Of a DNA stretch of 64,000 nt, positions 37,604 to 47,508 are shown one piece after another (position 1 is the stretch's first letter; the number at the start of each line of letters is the position of its first letter). Below the pieces are notes generated by a model. The model was not told the DNA's origin. It saw nothing but the letters and a program-made list of their open reading frames with translations, and searched no databases. Both the position numbers and the translations under genes were made by a program. The DNA comes from Loktanella sp. 5RATIMAR09. GTDB lineage: Bacteria > Pseudomonadota > Alphaproteobacteria > Rhodobacterales > Rhodobacteraceae. The stretch covers positions 124,001-188,000 of the forward strand of contig NZ_LJAL01000001.1 of assembly GCF_001419985.1 (NCBI RefSeq), in the 5' to 3' direction.

Positions 37604-37733
37604 TAGCTATCCTTTCTTGTTTATAATTCACGGGCCCCGCTGCCCCTTTGCGCGAAGTCGTCTTTGATTAACGCCGGGAAGGGCGCGGCGCACCTGTCAC
37701 GCAATTTGCATGGTAGTGCAGAATCGTTGACAT

Positions 37734-37774
37734 AAAAAAAACGCCCGGCACATTTGGCCGGGCGTTCCTTTTTT
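37734..37774. terminator. rho-independent terminator of pnp
   Basis: Stem ACGCCCGGC (37741-37749) / GCCGGGCGT (37757-37765) with A-tract on the left, giving a U-tract for the minus-strand pnp transcript, and TTCCTTTTTT on the right. It lies 33 nt downstream of pnp. Confidence 0.9.
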
Positions 37775-37797
37775 CGTCAGTCTGATCAGGCCAGAGC

Positions 37798-39930
37798 TTA
37801 CTCTGCCACTTCTTCTTTCGTGATCTCCTGACCGGTTTCCTGATCAACCATCTTCATGGCCAAACGGACCTTGCCACGGTCATCAAAGCCCAGCAGCTTG
37901 ACCCAGACTTCCTGACCTTCTTTGAGAACATCGGACGGATGGTTCAGGCGGCGGTTCTCGATCTGGGACACGTGCACCAGACCGTCGCGCTTGCCAAAGA
38001 AGTTCACGAAAGCGCCAAAATCGACCAGTTTCACAACTGTGCCTTTGTAGATCACGCCTTCTTCCGGCTCGGCCACGATCGAATAGATCATATCGTAGGC
38101 TTTCTTGATCGCCTCGGCATCGTTGGATGCCAGCTTGATCACACCGTCGTCGTTGATGTCGACCTTCGCACCGGATGTTTCCACGATCTCGCGGATCACC
38201 TTACCACCGGACCCGATCACTTCACGGATCTTGTCGGTTGGAATCTGCATCGTTTCGATCTTGGGTGCGTGAACGCTGAATTCCTGCGCACCGGTGATCG
38301 CTTTGCTCATCTCACCAAGGATATGAAGACGGCCAGCCTTGGCCTGCTCAAGCGCCTTTTTCATGATCTCTGGCGTAATGCCCGCAATCTTGATGTCCAT
38401 CTGCAAGGATGTGATGCCGTTTTCGGTACCCGCAACCTTGAAGTCCATGTCGCCAAGGTGGTCTTCGTCACCAAGGATGTCGGACAAAATGGCGTAAGAA
38501 CCGTCTTCTTCCATCACCAGACCCATGGCCACACCGGCAACCGGTGCTTTCAAAGGCACGCCTGCGTCCATCATGGACAAGGAACCACCGCAAACGGACG
38601 CCATGGAAGACGAACCATTGGATTCAGTGATCTCGGACACCAGACGGATGGTATAAGGGAAATCCGTTGGCGCAGGCAGAACCGCCTGCAACGCACGCCA
38701 TGCCAGCTTACCATGACCAATCTCGCGACGGCCCGGTCCGGACACACGGCCAACTTCACCGACCGAGTATGGCGGGAAGTTATAGTGCAGCATGAAGTTG
38801 GATTTATACATGCCGGTCAGTGCGTCGATCATCTGCTCGTCGTCGCCGGTGCCCAAAGTGGTCACAACCAGACCCTGGGTTTCGCCGCGTGTGAACAGGG
38901 CAGAACCGTGTGTCCGTGGCAGGATACCTGTCTCGGAAACGATCGGACGGATTGTGTCGAGGGCACGGCCGTCAATCCGCTTGCCGTTCTTCACAACATC
39001 GCCACGCAGAACGCTGGATTCCAGCTTTTTCAGCGCCGCACCAAGGTTGCCATCTTCCTGCTGCTCTTCGGTCAGCGCGTCGATGATCTCTTGCTTGGCA
39101 TTGGCAACGGCGGCGGTGCGCTCTTGCTTGTCGGTGATCGCATAAGCGGCACGCATTTTGTCTTCACCAGCGGCTTTGACAGCGGCCGACAGCTCGGAAT
39201 AATCCTCGGGCTGGAAGTCGAAAGGCTCTTTCGCGCAATCTTCGGCCAGATCAATGATCAGGTCGATCACCGGCTGGATCTGCTCATGTGCGAATGTAAC
39301 CGCACCCAGCATTTCATCCTCGGACAGCTCGTAGGCTTCGGATTCAACCATCATCACGGCGTCTTTGGTACCGGCAACAACAAGGTCCAAACGCTGCTCG
39401 GGGTTCATGCGCAGGTTATGCATATCGTCGATTTCAGGGTTCAGGATGTATTCACCATCCTCATACCCCACACGGCACGCGGCAATCGGGCCCATGAAAG
39501 GTGCGCCGGAAATTGTCAGCGCCGCAGAGGCCGCGATCATCGCAACCATGTCGGGGTCGTTTACCATGTCGTGCGACAGCACGGTGCACATCACCAGAAC
39601 TTCGTTCTTGAAGCCGGGGACGAACAGCGGGCGGATCGGGCGGTCGATCAGGCGGGATGTCAGCGTCTCTTTTTCAGTGGGACGCGCTTCGCGCTTGAAA
39701 AAGCCGCCAGGCACTTTGCCGGCGGCATAGTATTTCTCTTGGTAATGGACGGTCAGCGGGAAAAAGTCCTGACCCGGCTTTTGCTTACGCGCAAATGTGA
39801 CGTTCGCCATAACGCTGGTTTCACCCAGCGTCGCGATGACAGAGCCATCGGCTTGGCGGGCAACCTTACCCGTTTCCAGTGTCAGCGTTTCTTCGCCCCA
39901 CTGAATTGATTTCTTCACTTCATTAAACAT
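37798..39930 (-). CDS. pnp: polyribonucleotide nucleotidyltransferase (PNPase)
   Basis: Phosphorolytic 3'-5' exoribonuclease of 710 residues and degradosome component. Two RNase PH-like domains are followed by a KH domain ([20 protein letters not shown]) and an S1 domain near the C-terminus ([29 protein letters not shown]). Catalytic motifs such as RPTEKE and GETQ are present. The promoter lies in the 378-nt leader, shared back-to-back with the outer-membrane gene at 40309. truB and rpsO lie further upstream on the same strand. Confidence 0.97.
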   Translation of the reverse strand: MFNEVKKSIQWGEETLTLETGKVARQADGSVIATLGETSVMANVTFARKQKPGQDFFPLTVHYQEKYYAAGKVPGGFFKREARPTEKETLTSRLIDRPIRPLFVPGFKNEVLVMCTVLSHDMVNDPDMVAMIAASAALTISGAPFMGPIAACRVGYEDGEYILNPEIDDMHNLRMNPEQRLDLVVAGTKDAVMMVESEAYELSEDEMLGAVTFAHEQIQPVIDLIIDLAEDCAKEPFDFQPEDYSELSAAVKAAGEDKMRAAYAITDKQERTAAVANAKQEIIDALTEEQQEDGNLGAALKKLESSVLRGDVVKNGKRIDGRALDTIRPIVSETGILPRTHGSALFTRGETQGLVVTTLGTGDDEQMIDALTGMYKSNFMLHYNFPPYSVGEVGRVSGPGRREIGHGKLAWRALQAVLPAPTDFPYTIRLVSEITESNGSSSMASVCGGSLSMMDAGVPLKAPVAGVAMGLVMEEDGSYAILSDILGDEDHLGDMDFKVAGTENGITSLQMDIKIAGITPEIMKKALEQAKAGRLHILGEMSKAITGAQEFSVHAPKIETMQIPTDKIREVIGSGGKVIREIVETSGAKVDINDDGVIKLASNDAEAIKKAYDMIYSIVAEPEEGVIYKGTVVKLVDFGAFVNFFGKRDGLVHVSQIENRRLNHPSDVLKEGQEVWVKLLGFDDRGKVRLAMKMVDQETGQEITKEEVAE

Positions 39931-40308
39931 GATGTCTTCCTAGTTGGCCTGTTGGGCCTTTTGCGTAGGGGGCGTATTCCCCCTCATCCCGGTATCTTCT
40001 TTGGTCAGGCGCTGGAATGCGGGCGCCAGTCTCTCAAGATTTTTGGGGCTTATCGCAGATTGGGGCGTTTGGGAAGGGGGAGGTGAAAAGTCGCGGGGGA
40101 ACAGACAGAAGAGGCGCGCAAGTGAGAGCCGCAGCAAATGGCAGCTATGAGCCCATACTCTCAATCTGATACGGGATGGCCAATGCTCACTTTCTTTGGT
40201 CGCGGAAAAGTTTAAAAACCTTAAATTCTCCTCACATTCAGCACATCTCCGCCATATGTCACCGCCAGTTTACGCGAAGACAATAATCACAAGCTGGAAG
40301 ATATCTCG
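39931..40308. other. divergent intergenic region: pnp leader and outer-membrane gene promoter
   Basis: 378 nt with no convincing gene. Near pnp it has short GC-rich repeats (GGCCTGTTGGGCC at ~39946; GGGGGCGTATTCCCCC at ~39968) that could form leader hairpins; PNPase leaders are RNase III-processed in enterics, but nothing proves that here. I could not fix a promoter. Confidence 0.45.
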
Positions 40309-41061
40309 ATGCCATTAGTCATGACCGCTACCAAAACCATCCTACTCTCCACTGTTACTGCGTTGATTTCTACTGGGAGCTTCGCAGGGAGCTTGGACGC
40401 ATCCCAGGATTCACCGGAAGTCCTTGCCCCAATGTCTGTCTCCGGAGCAGACTGGTCGGGCGCATACGTCGGGGGATTCCTTGGTGCGGGCATTTTTGCC
40501 GGAACGGCTCAGGATTTGGGGGGCGATGCTCTGGACGCCGATGGTATAGTGAGCCGCCTGCACGACACTGCAGCCGAGTTTGGTATTCGTGCTGGCTACA
40601 ATCTGCAACGCGGCAACTTTGTTTATGGTGGTGAGATCGACCTGTCCGGGACGACTTTCGACGTGGAAGCCCAGTATGATGATGACTATCGGCAAGAGGC
40701 ATCTACCTCTGCTATGCTGGGTATCACCGGTCGAGCGGGTCTGACAATGGGAGATACGTTGGCCTTCGTTCGCGGTGGGATCGGATTTGCGAAAATCGGG
40801 GGTTGTATTTCTGACGATGAGGACTCCTGCGAATTTGACGACGACGAAATTCTCGATGTCTCTGAGACTGTGACAGGTGTGATCCTTGGAGCAGGAATTG
40901 AACACCAGTTCTCAGACGCACTCTCGATGACTGTCGAAGTCATGCAATTCGAGAGCGGATACACCGATCTAATCAGCTACGATAGCGGGACTGACGATGA
41001 TGTCGCGCGTTTCTCAGCGGACAGCAAATCTTTGCGACTAGGTGTCAATTACAGCTTCTGA
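40309..41061 (+). CDS. outer-membrane beta-barrel protein
   Basis: Protein of 250 residues with a signal peptide (hydrophobic KTILLSTVTALISTGSFAGS; start ATG 40309 or 40321). The mature part begins DWSGAYVGGFLGAG, as in Omp25/OmpA-like 'outer membrane beta-barrel' proteins, has alternating strands, and ends SLRLGVNYSF with a terminal Phe. It is inserted, on the opposite strand, between rpsO and pnp. A good terminator follows at 41103. Function unknown. Confidence 0.85.
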   Translation: MPLVMTATKTILLSTVTALISTGSFAGSLDASQDSPEVLAPMSVSGADWSGAYVGGFLGAGIFAGTAQDLGGDALDADGIVSRLHDTAAEFGIRAGYNLQRGNFVYGGEIDLSGTTFDVEAQYDDDYRQEASTSAMLGITGRAGLTMGDTLAFVRGGIGFAKIGGCISDDEDSCEFDDDEILDVSETVTGVILGAGIEHQFSDALSMTVEVMQFESGYTDLISYDSGTDDDVARFSADSKSLRLGVNYSF

Positions 41062-41102
41062 AGAAGTAAGCTGAAGACCTACATTAGAGAAAAGAGGAAT
41101 AG

Positions 41103-41132
41103 AGCGCGCCAGATGGTCTGGTGCGCTTTTTC
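41103..41132 (+). terminator. rho-independent terminator of the outer-membrane protein gene
   Basis: 11-bp stem AGCGCGCCAGA (41103-41113) / TCTGGTGCGCT (41117-41127) with one G-U pair, loop TGG, followed by TTTTTCT. Confidence 0.85.
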
Positions 41133-41308
41133 TAGTAGAGGGACATCAGGGAGAAGCGAGTCCAACGCTGCAGGTGACTTTGGTTGATCGCCTGAATCGA
41201 ACGGCAACTTAACGACGTTCGGCTAGTTTGCTCTTTGAAACCCTACATATGCAAATACCAATTCACTCTATGACAGCTTAGTCCCGCACAGCAGACCCCC
41301 ACCCCAAA

Positions 41309-41339
41309 CAAAAAACGCCCACCAAAAGGTGGGCGTTTT
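41309..41339 (-). terminator. rho-independent terminator of rpsO
   Basis: 12-bp stem AAAACGCCCACC (41312-41323) / GGTGGGCGTTTT (41328-41339), loop AAAA. The upstream A-run gives a U-tract on the minus strand; it lies 28 nt after rpsO. Confidence 0.92.
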
Positions 41340-41366
41340 CCGTAATCTCTTCTCGACTGTATCGCC

Positions 41367-41636
41367 TTAGCGACGCAGGCCCAGACGCTCGATCAGGCTT
41401 TGGTAGCGGGCTTCGTCCTTGGCTTTGGTGTAGTCCAGAAGCTTGCGGCGCAGCGCAACCATTTTCAGCAGACCACGGCGACCGTGGTTGTCTTTTTTGT
41501 GGGTCTTGAAGTGCTCTGTCAGTGTCGCAATGCGGCTGGACAGGATCGCAACCTGAACTTCGGGCGAACCTGTGTCGCCTTCTTTGGTTGCAAATTCCTT
41601 CATGATCCGTGCTTTTTCTTCAGCAGTAATCGACAT
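41367..41636 (-). CDS. rpsO: 30S ribosomal protein S15
   Basis: Ribosomal protein S15 of 89 residues, binding 16S rRNA in the 30S platform. The family sequence is complete, from [16 protein letters not shown] through [11 protein letters not shown] and [12 protein letters not shown] to the C-terminal LIERLGLRR. The start is ATG 41636; the frame is open further up but those residues do not match S15. S15 genes usually lie between truB and pnp, as loosely seen here. Confidence 0.97.
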   Translation of the reverse strand: MSITAEEKARIMKEFATKEGDTGSPEVQVAILSSRIATLTEHFKTHKKDNHGRRGLLKMVALRRKLLDYTKAKDEARYQSLIERLGLRR

Positions 41637-41773
41637 CGGGGTCTCCTTTATATCAAGGGTGAATGGCGCAATCCGGGATGTCGTCCAGAAGGGCCCGTGG
41701 AGGGTCTGTGCAAGGCTATTCCCGCGCAGATGCGTCGCAATAAGAGGATTCTGCAAAAAAGGAAAGCGATTTG

Positions 41774-42610
41774 TTACGCAGCAATCAGTGCGATCCGCGT
41801 CACATCCAGCTCTGCCAGATCGGGGAAAGTGGCAACAACCAAACCATCGGCAAGAAGGGCGAGCCCATCTTCCGTTTCCGCGGTCTCAAGCTTTGGCATT
41901 GCGCCCTCATAAGTGATCTCGATCACGTCCTCTGAAGCATCAAAATCTTCAACGATCACATCGTTTCCAGACAAAAGCGCAAAGGTATCGGCGCCAGTCC
42001 CGCCATGCAGATTGTCGCCCGCACCCCCCATAAGGATATCGTCACCCGCACCACCATTCAGGTAATCGACATCCGTATCGCCCCGATCATAGAGAATATC
42101 GTCGCCCGACCCGCCATGGAGCGTGTCCGCACCTGCGCCACCAACCAAACGATCATTGCCCAAAGAGCCAAGCAGCGCATCATCGCCCGCGCCCCCCATC
42201 AGCACATCATCGCCGCCGCCGCCATTCAGCGCATCATTACCCGCACCACCGGCCAGCACATCATCGCCAACATGCCCGTTCAACAGATCATTACCATCGC
42301 CACCGACAAGCACATCATCACCGCGACCGCCCTGCAACGTATCATCCCCCGCACCGCCGGCCAGATAATCGTCACCGTCTTCGCCGTGCAGGTAATCATT
42401 GCCTGCGCCTGTCAGCACAACGTCATCCAGTAAACCGGAGAAAATCACGGTATCTTCGTCATCGGGCACCAGCAGGTTGTCGACCGGCGCGATCTCAACA
42501 CTGGGATCATCCTGATCGGTTTCCCCGTCCTGCGTTTCATCCGATTCATCGGTATCCAGCATCATGACGGCCGTCATCGTGACCCCCATCAATCCAATCA
42601 GAGCAAGCAT
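41774..42610 (-). CDS. RTX (hemolysin-type calcium-binding) repeat protein with an N-terminal hydrophobic segment
   Basis: Protein of 278 residues. A short hydrophobic N-terminus ([17 protein letters not shown]) and an acidic linker are followed by about 13 nonapeptide repeats GGxGxDxLx (~residues 68-210), such as GAGDDTLQG and GGGDDVLMG, which fold into a calcium beta-roll. The tail ([20 protein letters not shown]) is like the ends of type I-secreted RTX proteins, although no secretion genes are nearby. The N-terminal hydrophobic segment is unusual for type I substrates. Function unknown. Confidence 0.85.
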   Translation of the reverse strand: MLALIGLMGVTMTAVMMLDTDESDETQDGETDQDDPSVEIAPVDNLLVPDDEDTVIFSGLLDDVVLTGAGNDYLHGEDGDDYLAGGAGDDTLQGGRGDDVLVGGDGNDLLNGHVGDDVLAGGAGNDALNGGGGDDVLMGGAGDDALLGSLGNDRLVGGAGADTLHGGSGDDILYDRGDTDVDYLNGGAGDDILMGGAGDNLHGGTGADTFALLSGNDVIVEDFDASEDVIEITYEGAMPKLETAETEDGLALLADGLVVATFPDLAELDVTRIALIAA

Positions 42611-42720
42611 TTCAAAAACCTGTCATCAACGAGTCGCCCCCGACCCTCGGGGCGACTGATAACATGCGGCAGATGCCTAGATGTGCAAATTCTAACTGAA
42701 TGGTTAATGCGCACGCTGCC

Positions 42721-43233
42721 TTAACCAGCATCCCAAAGGACCGGTTGTTGCGCATAACTGATGTAAAGCGGGTGCTTGGGATGACCGTGCTTGCTTAGCC
42801 CCAGCGTATAAAGCGGTTTGCCAAGGCCGCGCAAAAGCATCTCGGTCTGCCGGCCACGATCGCAGTGCGCACCATGGGTACCCCAGGCTGCAATGATCTG
42901 ATCCGCCCACTCTGCACCACCACAAATGGCGGCATCATTGTCAGGTCCGACAGGATCAGCTGCCTTGCGCATCGCAAAAGGGTCCGTTTCGCGCCACGCA
43001 AAGATATTTGTCACCTGAAACGCGCCAAAGCCCAGCGCACGGGCGCGTCTTTCACACCGCTCCACGGTCGGATCGTTCTGGACCTCGGTCGCCTTGGACG
43101 GGTTCAACATGACAAACAGAACCCGCTTACCCGCTACATCCCACGTGCGGGTCAGCGCATAACGGTAGCGTTCACAATCAGAGTAAGTGGCCGTTGAAGG
43201 CGCGTCATCTTTGATATGCGTGCGGGTGATCAC
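42721..43233 (-). CDS. DUF1643 family protein
   Basis: DUF1643 protein of 170 residues: RYALTRTWD, LFVMLNPSKATEVQNDPTVERCERRARALGFGAFQVTNIFAWRETDP and the C-terminal LYTLGLSKHGHPKHPLY are diagnostic. The start is probably GTG 43233, just inside the end of the truB transcript region (truB stop at 43238); upstream residues in the frame are not family-like. Members may bind nucleotides or be phage- or restriction-associated; the role is unknown. Confidence 0.78.
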   Translation of the reverse strand: MITRTHIKDDAPSTATYSDCERYRYALTRTWDVAGKRVLFVMLNPSKATEVQNDPTVERCERRARALGFGAFQVTNIFAWRETDPFAMRKAADPVGPDNDAAICGGAEWADQIIAAWGTHGAHCDRGRQTEMLLRGLGKPLYTLGLSKHGHPKHPLYISYAQQPVLWDAG

Positions 43234-43237
43234 CGGA

Positions 43238-44143
43238 TCAGGCGACGAACACGCGCGACGGCTGGATTTCACCGCCGCGATAGATGCCCACGGCAATGGC
43301 CTTGCCCTCATATGAGGCCCAAACCTCATCACCGAATTCAACACCGGTTGCGATCACCGAGGCAGGATTGCCGTTTCTGAGCTTCGCCACGCTTTCGGCC
43401 ATACAGCGCACTTCTTGAAGGTCGCTCAACCCTACTTCCAAGGGTTGTATAAAAGCGTCAAGTTCGGGCGTCTTGGCCAATGCATCAACCTGTTCCAAAG
43501 TCACCCCGTCTGCGGCCTGAAACGGGCCGGACCAAACACGCCGCAGCGATTTGACATGTGCCTTGCAGCCCAGCGCCTCGCCCAGATCGCGGGCGATAGA
43601 GCGCACGTAGCCACCCTTGCCACAGGTCATTTCCAGCACAACATGATCGGTATCGGGGCGGTCGATCAGTAACAGCTCTTCGACCCATAAAGGACGTGCG
43701 GCAAGGTCCATTTCCTCGCCATCGCGGGCCTTTTTATAGGCGCGTTCACCGTCCACCTTTACAGCGGAAAACTGTGGCGGAACCTGCATGATGTCGCCGA
43801 CAAAGGCGCCCAATGCATCCTTGATCGCCGCATCATCGGGGCGCAGATCAGAGGTCGCAATCACTTCACCCTCGGCATCATCGGTGTTTGTAGCCTGACC
43901 AAGCCGTACGGTGAACGTGTAGGCTTTCAGCGCATCGGTGATATAGGGAACGGTCTTGGTCGCCTCGCCCAGCGCAACAGCCAGAACACCTGTCGCTTCG
44001 GGATCCAGCGTACCCGCATGGCCCGCCTTTTTGGCATCAAGCGCCCAGCGCACCTTGTTGACCACTGCGGTCGAGGTGATGCCGGCAGGTTTATCCACCA
44101 CCAGCCAACCCGAAATATCGCGACCTTTGCGTCTGCGTGCCAT
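43238..44143 (-). CDS. truB: tRNA pseudouridine(55) synthase TruB
   Basis: Makes pseudouridine-55 in the T-loop of tRNAs. The 301-residue protein has the catalytic Asp47 in [12 protein letters not shown], the N-terminal [13 protein letters not shown] and the C-terminal PUA-like stretch ([30 protein letters not shown]). ATG 44143 fits the family. It heads the truB / DUF1643 / RTX / rpsO run on the minus strand. Confidence 0.95.
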   Translation of the reverse strand: MARRRKGRDISGWLVVDKPAGITSTAVVNKVRWALDAKKAGHAGTLDPEATGVLAVALGEATKTVPYITDALKAYTFTVRLGQATNTDDAEGEVIATSDLRPDDAAIKDALGAFVGDIMQVPPQFSAVKVDGERAYKKARDGEEMDLAARPLWVEELLLIDRPDTDHVVLEMTCGKGGYVRSIARDLGEALGCKAHVKSLRRVWSGPFQAADGVTLEQVDALAKTPELDAFIQPLEVGLSDLQEVRCMAESVAKLRNGNPASVIATGVEFGDEVWASYEGKAIAVGIYRGGEIQPSRVFVA

Positions 44144-44200
44144 GTCTTTACCCTTTGTCTGAATGTGGGCTAGCTAGAGCGAAGCCAGCGGCGGGTCAAT

Positions 44201-45190
44201 CTAGAGTGTCAGAATGACAGAGCCTGCGCGATCACCACGCGCGATGCTGTCGTGTGCAGTGGCACATTGGGCCAGATCAAAGGTATCCGAGATACGAATG
44301 ATCAACGCATTGCGGGCCAGCAGATCGTTCAGTTGATCCGTGGTCTTTTCCCGTTCCTCAGGTGTCAGCAGGTAAACCAACACAAGGTTGATTTTCACGG
44401 CCTTGAACATCAGCGGATAGAACGGGATCGTGGGCGTCATATCTTTGGCGGAACCATAGGTTGCCACCGTGCCGTTTTCGGCGATGACCCCGGCGATGGT
44501 CGTGGCGTTTTTCCCGAACTCGACTTCGGCGATATGGTCAATCGGGCGACCGCCTGTGGCATCCAAAATCTGCGCGGCCAGATCAGCGTCTGTATAGTCA
44601 AAGACGTGGGCCGCCCCTGCATCGCGCGCCGATTTCATCGCGTCTTGGCCGCGTGCTGTCGCGATTACCTCTGCGCCAGAAGCAGCAGCGACCTGCACCG
44701 CCAAATGACCCACGGTACCGGCACCACCACTCACGAGAACGGTTTTCCCCGCAACAGGGCCTTGTCCCAGCACCGCGTGAACAGCCGTCAGGCCCGGTAT
44801 GCCCAGCGCAGCGCCAGCCGCAAAAGACACCGCATCAGGCAAGGGAACGGCCTGCGCGGCAGGCAAGGCGATGTATTCCGCTGCGGTCCCAAAGGCGCGC
44901 TGCCACTGGCCGTTCCAGATCCAGACGCGCTGACCGATCCGGTCAGTCGAGACGCCTTCGCCAACCGCTTCGATGACACCTGCGCCATCGCTATGGGGGA
45001 TGATCTTGGGAAAGGGCGGCTTGGGAACACCGGGGCGACCCCCTGCACGGGCGCGGATGTCAGACGGGTTTACCCCAGAGGTCTGCAAGCGGACCAGAAC
45101 CTCGCCCGCCGCCGGATCGGGGGTGGGAAGGTCCTCTAGGGTCAGGACATCGGCGGCTGGTCCAAAGGCGGTATAGGTGATTGCGCGCAT
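44201..45190 (-). CDS. zinc-independent MDR family quinone oxidoreductase
   Basis: NADPH:quinone-reductase-type medium-chain dehydrogenase of 329 residues. The N-terminal GroES-like domain (VRLQTSGVNPSDIRARAG) and the Rossmann motif VSGGAGTVGHLAVQVAAASGAEV are clear. There is no catalytic zinc cysteine set, so it is a quinone oxidoreductase-like MDR. Its substrate is unknown. It sits 18 nt downstream of recQ on the same strand, so the two are probably co-transcribed. Confidence 0.9.
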   Translation of the reverse strand: MRAITYTAFGPAADVLTLEDLPTPDPAAGEVLVRLQTSGVNPSDIRARAGGRPGVPKPPFPKIIPHSDGAGVIEAVGEGVSTDRIGQRVWIWNGQWQRAFGTAAEYIALPAAQAVPLPDAVSFAAGAALGIPGLTAVHAVLGQGPVAGKTVLVSGGAGTVGHLAVQVAAASGAEVIATARGQDAMKSARDAGAAHVFDYTDADLAAQILDATGGRPIDHIAEVEFGKNATTIAGVIAENGTVATYGSAKDMTPTIPFYPLMFKAVKINLVLVYLLTPEEREKTTDQLNDLLARNALIIRISDTFDLAQCATAHDSIARGDRAGSVILTL

Positions 45191-45208
45191 TGACTATTCC
45201 TTTCTGGG

Positions 45209-47245
45209 TTATCCGGCTTCCAGCACCTCTAAAAACGCCTCGCCAAACCTTTCGGCGTATTTATCACCAATGACACGGGTCAGGTTGTCCATATCCGCGC
45301 TGCGCAACTGCGCGACCTTGGCCAGCATCGAGGCAGAGCAGCTCATCGGTTTATCCGCGCCATGGGGGCCACGGGTCAACGCGGCCTGCGCCCGCATCAG
45401 ACGGTCATAAACCGCGCCCTCATCACGCCCTGCAAGTTTGCGCCGCATCGGGTGTACCTCCTCAACCGCCCCTGCGATGACTGACAGGAAATCCTGACCA
45501 TAGGTCGCAAGCTTCTTTGCGCCCACGCCTCCGATATGGGCCATCTCGTCAAGGGTCATGGGGCGCTTTTCGGCCATCTCGATCAGGCTACGGTCGTTGA
45601 AGATAATATAAGCGGGGACATTGGCCTGTTCGGCAAGGTATCGGCGTTTGGCCTTCAGCGCCGACAGAAGTGGCGCGTCTTCTTCACTGACCAGCATGCG
45701 CACTTGTGGGCCGGATCCACGCGCCGCCTTGATCGTGTCGCGGCGCAATTCGATCGTGGCCTCGCCACGCAGGATGGGCCGTGCATGTTCCGTCATACGC
45801 AGCGCACCATGCCTTTCGCGATCAGGGCGCAGTAAATCATGCCCCATCATCTGCCGGAAAATCGCCTGCCACTGGCGTTTGTCATAGTCCTTGCCGACCC
45901 CAAAAGTAGGCAGGCTATCATGGCCGCGCTGCATGATCTTATCTGTGGGCGTGCCCAGCAAGATATCAATCAAATGACCCGCGCCGAACCATTCCTCGGT
46001 GCGCAGTGCCGCCGAAAGCGCCATGCGCACGGCGGTCGTCCCATCAAACACCTCGGCGGGTTTATCGCACAGGTCGCAATTGCCACAGGGTTCCGGGTTT
46101 TCGCCAAAATATTCGAGCAGGTTCTGACGGCGGCAGCGCAGCGCCTCTGCCAGACCCAGCAAAGCATTCAAACGGCCGTGATCGGCGGCACGACGTTCGG
46201 GCGGGGCCAACCCCTCGTCGATCTGCTGGCGGCGATAGCGGATATCGTCCGGCCCAAAGAGCGTGAGCGTCTCGGCAGGGTCGCCATCGCGCCCAGCGCG
46301 GCCAATTTCCTGATAATAGGCCTCAATAGACTTGGGCAGATCGGCATGGGCGACCCAGCGGATATCAGGCTTGTCGATCCCCATGCCAAAGGCCACAGTC
46401 GCGCAGACGATCAAGCCATCCTCTTGCTGAAAGCGGCGTTCGACGATGCGGCGGTCCTCGGCCTCCATCCCGCCGTGATAATGGCAGGTGCTATGGCCTG
46501 CTTCGGACAGCGCCTTGGACAGCGTTTCGGTTTTCGCGCGCGTACCACAATAAACGATACCAGACTGGCCTTTGCGCGCACCAGCGAAGTTCAGGATCTG
46601 ATTGCGCGGGCCATCTTTGACAGCAAAGGCAAGGTGGATGTTGGGTCGGTCAAAACCGCGCAGAAAGGTAGCAGGTTGCCGGCCATCAAACAGCTTTTCG
46701 ACAATCTCATCGCGGGTTTCCGCATCTGCCGTGGCCGTGAATGCCGCAAGCGGCACATCAAGCAGACGCTTCAGCTCGCCGATCCGTAGGTAATCAGGGC
46801 GGAAATCATGGCCCCATTGGCTCACACAATGGGCCTCATCCACCGCGATCAGGCCCACACCGGCACGGCGCAGCATGTTCATCGTACCACCGGCAGCGAG
46901 CCGCTCTGGCGCCATATAAAGCAGTTTGAGCGTGCCTGCTTCCAGCGCCTCCCAGACGGCATCGGTTTCTTCTGGGGTATTGCCCGAGGTCAGCGCCCCC
47001 GCCTCGACCCCTGCTTCACGCAGCCCGCGCACCTGATCGCGCATCAGCGCAATCAACGGTGAAATCACAACGGTGACGCCATTGCGGACCAAGGCAGGCA
47101 ATTGAAAGCAAAGGGATTTTCCGCCACCTGTGGGCATAATGGCAAGCGTATTTTCACCCGCGACAACCGCCTCGACAATTTCCTGCTGGCCCGGGCGAAA
47201 GGCATCAAAGCCAAAGATGTCACTCAGAAGCGTTGTGGTAGACAC
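45209..47245 (-). CDS. recQ: ATP-dependent DNA helicase RecQ
   Basis: 3'-5' helicase of 678 residues. Walker A PTGGGKS (38-44), the DEAH box in AVDEAHCVSQWGHDFRPDY, the HADLPKSIEAYYQEIGRAGRDG motif VI, a zinc-binding Cys cluster (CRRQNLLEYFGENPEPCGNCDLCDKP) and a C-terminal HRDC domain are visible. The start is GTG 47245. Length is slightly longer than the E. coli enzyme (610), as usual for this group. Confidence 0.95.
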   Translation of the reverse strand: MSTTTLLSDIFGFDAFRPGQQEIVEAVVAGENTLAIMPTGGGKSLCFQLPALVRNGVTVVISPLIALMRDQVRGLREAGVEAGALTSGNTPEETDAVWEALEAGTLKLLYMAPERLAAGGTMNMLRRAGVGLIAVDEAHCVSQWGHDFRPDYLRIGELKRLLDVPLAAFTATADAETRDEIVEKLFDGRQPATFLRGFDRPNIHLAFAVKDGPRNQILNFAGARKGQSGIVYCGTRAKTETLSKALSEAGHSTCHYHGGMEAEDRRIVERRFQQEDGLIVCATVAFGMGIDKPDIRWVAHADLPKSIEAYYQEIGRAGRDGDPAETLTLFGPDDIRYRRQQIDEGLAPPERRAADHGRLNALLGLAEALRCRRQNLLEYFGENPEPCGNCDLCDKPAEVFDGTTAVRMALSAALRTEEWFGAGHLIDILLGTPTDKIMQRGHDSLPTFGVGKDYDKRQWQAIFRQMMGHDLLRPDRERHGALRMTEHARPILRGEATIELRRDTIKAARGSGPQVRMLVSEEDAPLLSALKAKRRYLAEQANVPAYIIFNDRSLIEMAEKRPMTLDEMAHIGGVGAKKLATYGQDFLSVIAGAVEEVHPMRRKLAGRDEGAVYDRLMRAQAALTRGPHGADKPMSCSASMLAKVAQLRSADMDNLTRVIGDKYAERFGEAFLEVLEAG

Positions 47246-47508
47246 TGAAAACCCTGCTCGTGCAATTTCTGCTGCTCTTGAGCGTCACAATCCCACGCTA
47301 AGAATCGGTTAACAAGAGGGGAGCCTGCGGCAAAACGCAAAAGACCGAAACCTATAGGGTGCCGGCCTCTGAACCGGGTTTTCCGCCATTGTCGTCATAT
47401 CTCTCTATGACGCCTTCGATGTCAGCGCGAAGGATGCGTAATCTGGGGGTTTGAAGCGTTGCCAACCGCCTTCACACCCCGTAACCCTGTGCCTGCAGGA
47501 GAGACTTG

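Larger units (their letters stand above)
41062..41366. other. intergenic region between two convergent terminators
   Basis: 305 nt containing the terminator of the outer-membrane gene (41103-41132) and that of rpsO (41309-41339). Between them (41133-41308) I see no gene, repeat or RNA. Confidence 0.6.

Noticed and set aside
37939-39909. A 656-codon open frame on the plus strand opposite pnp
   Set aside because: It is the antisense shadow of pnp: G+C-rich codons in pnp leave the opposite frame open. It has no ribosome site, no family match and a His/Arg/Gly-heavy, non-protein-like composition.
42005-42433. Regular short repeats that could suggest a CRISPR array or satellite
   Set aside because: They are the 27-nt coding repeats of the RTX nonapeptides, in frame and without spacers.
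44252-45139. A 295-codon plus-strand frame opposite the quinone oxidoreductase
   Set aside because: Shadow frame: Arg/His/Gly-rich, no start signal, and the minus-strand MDR protein is well supported.
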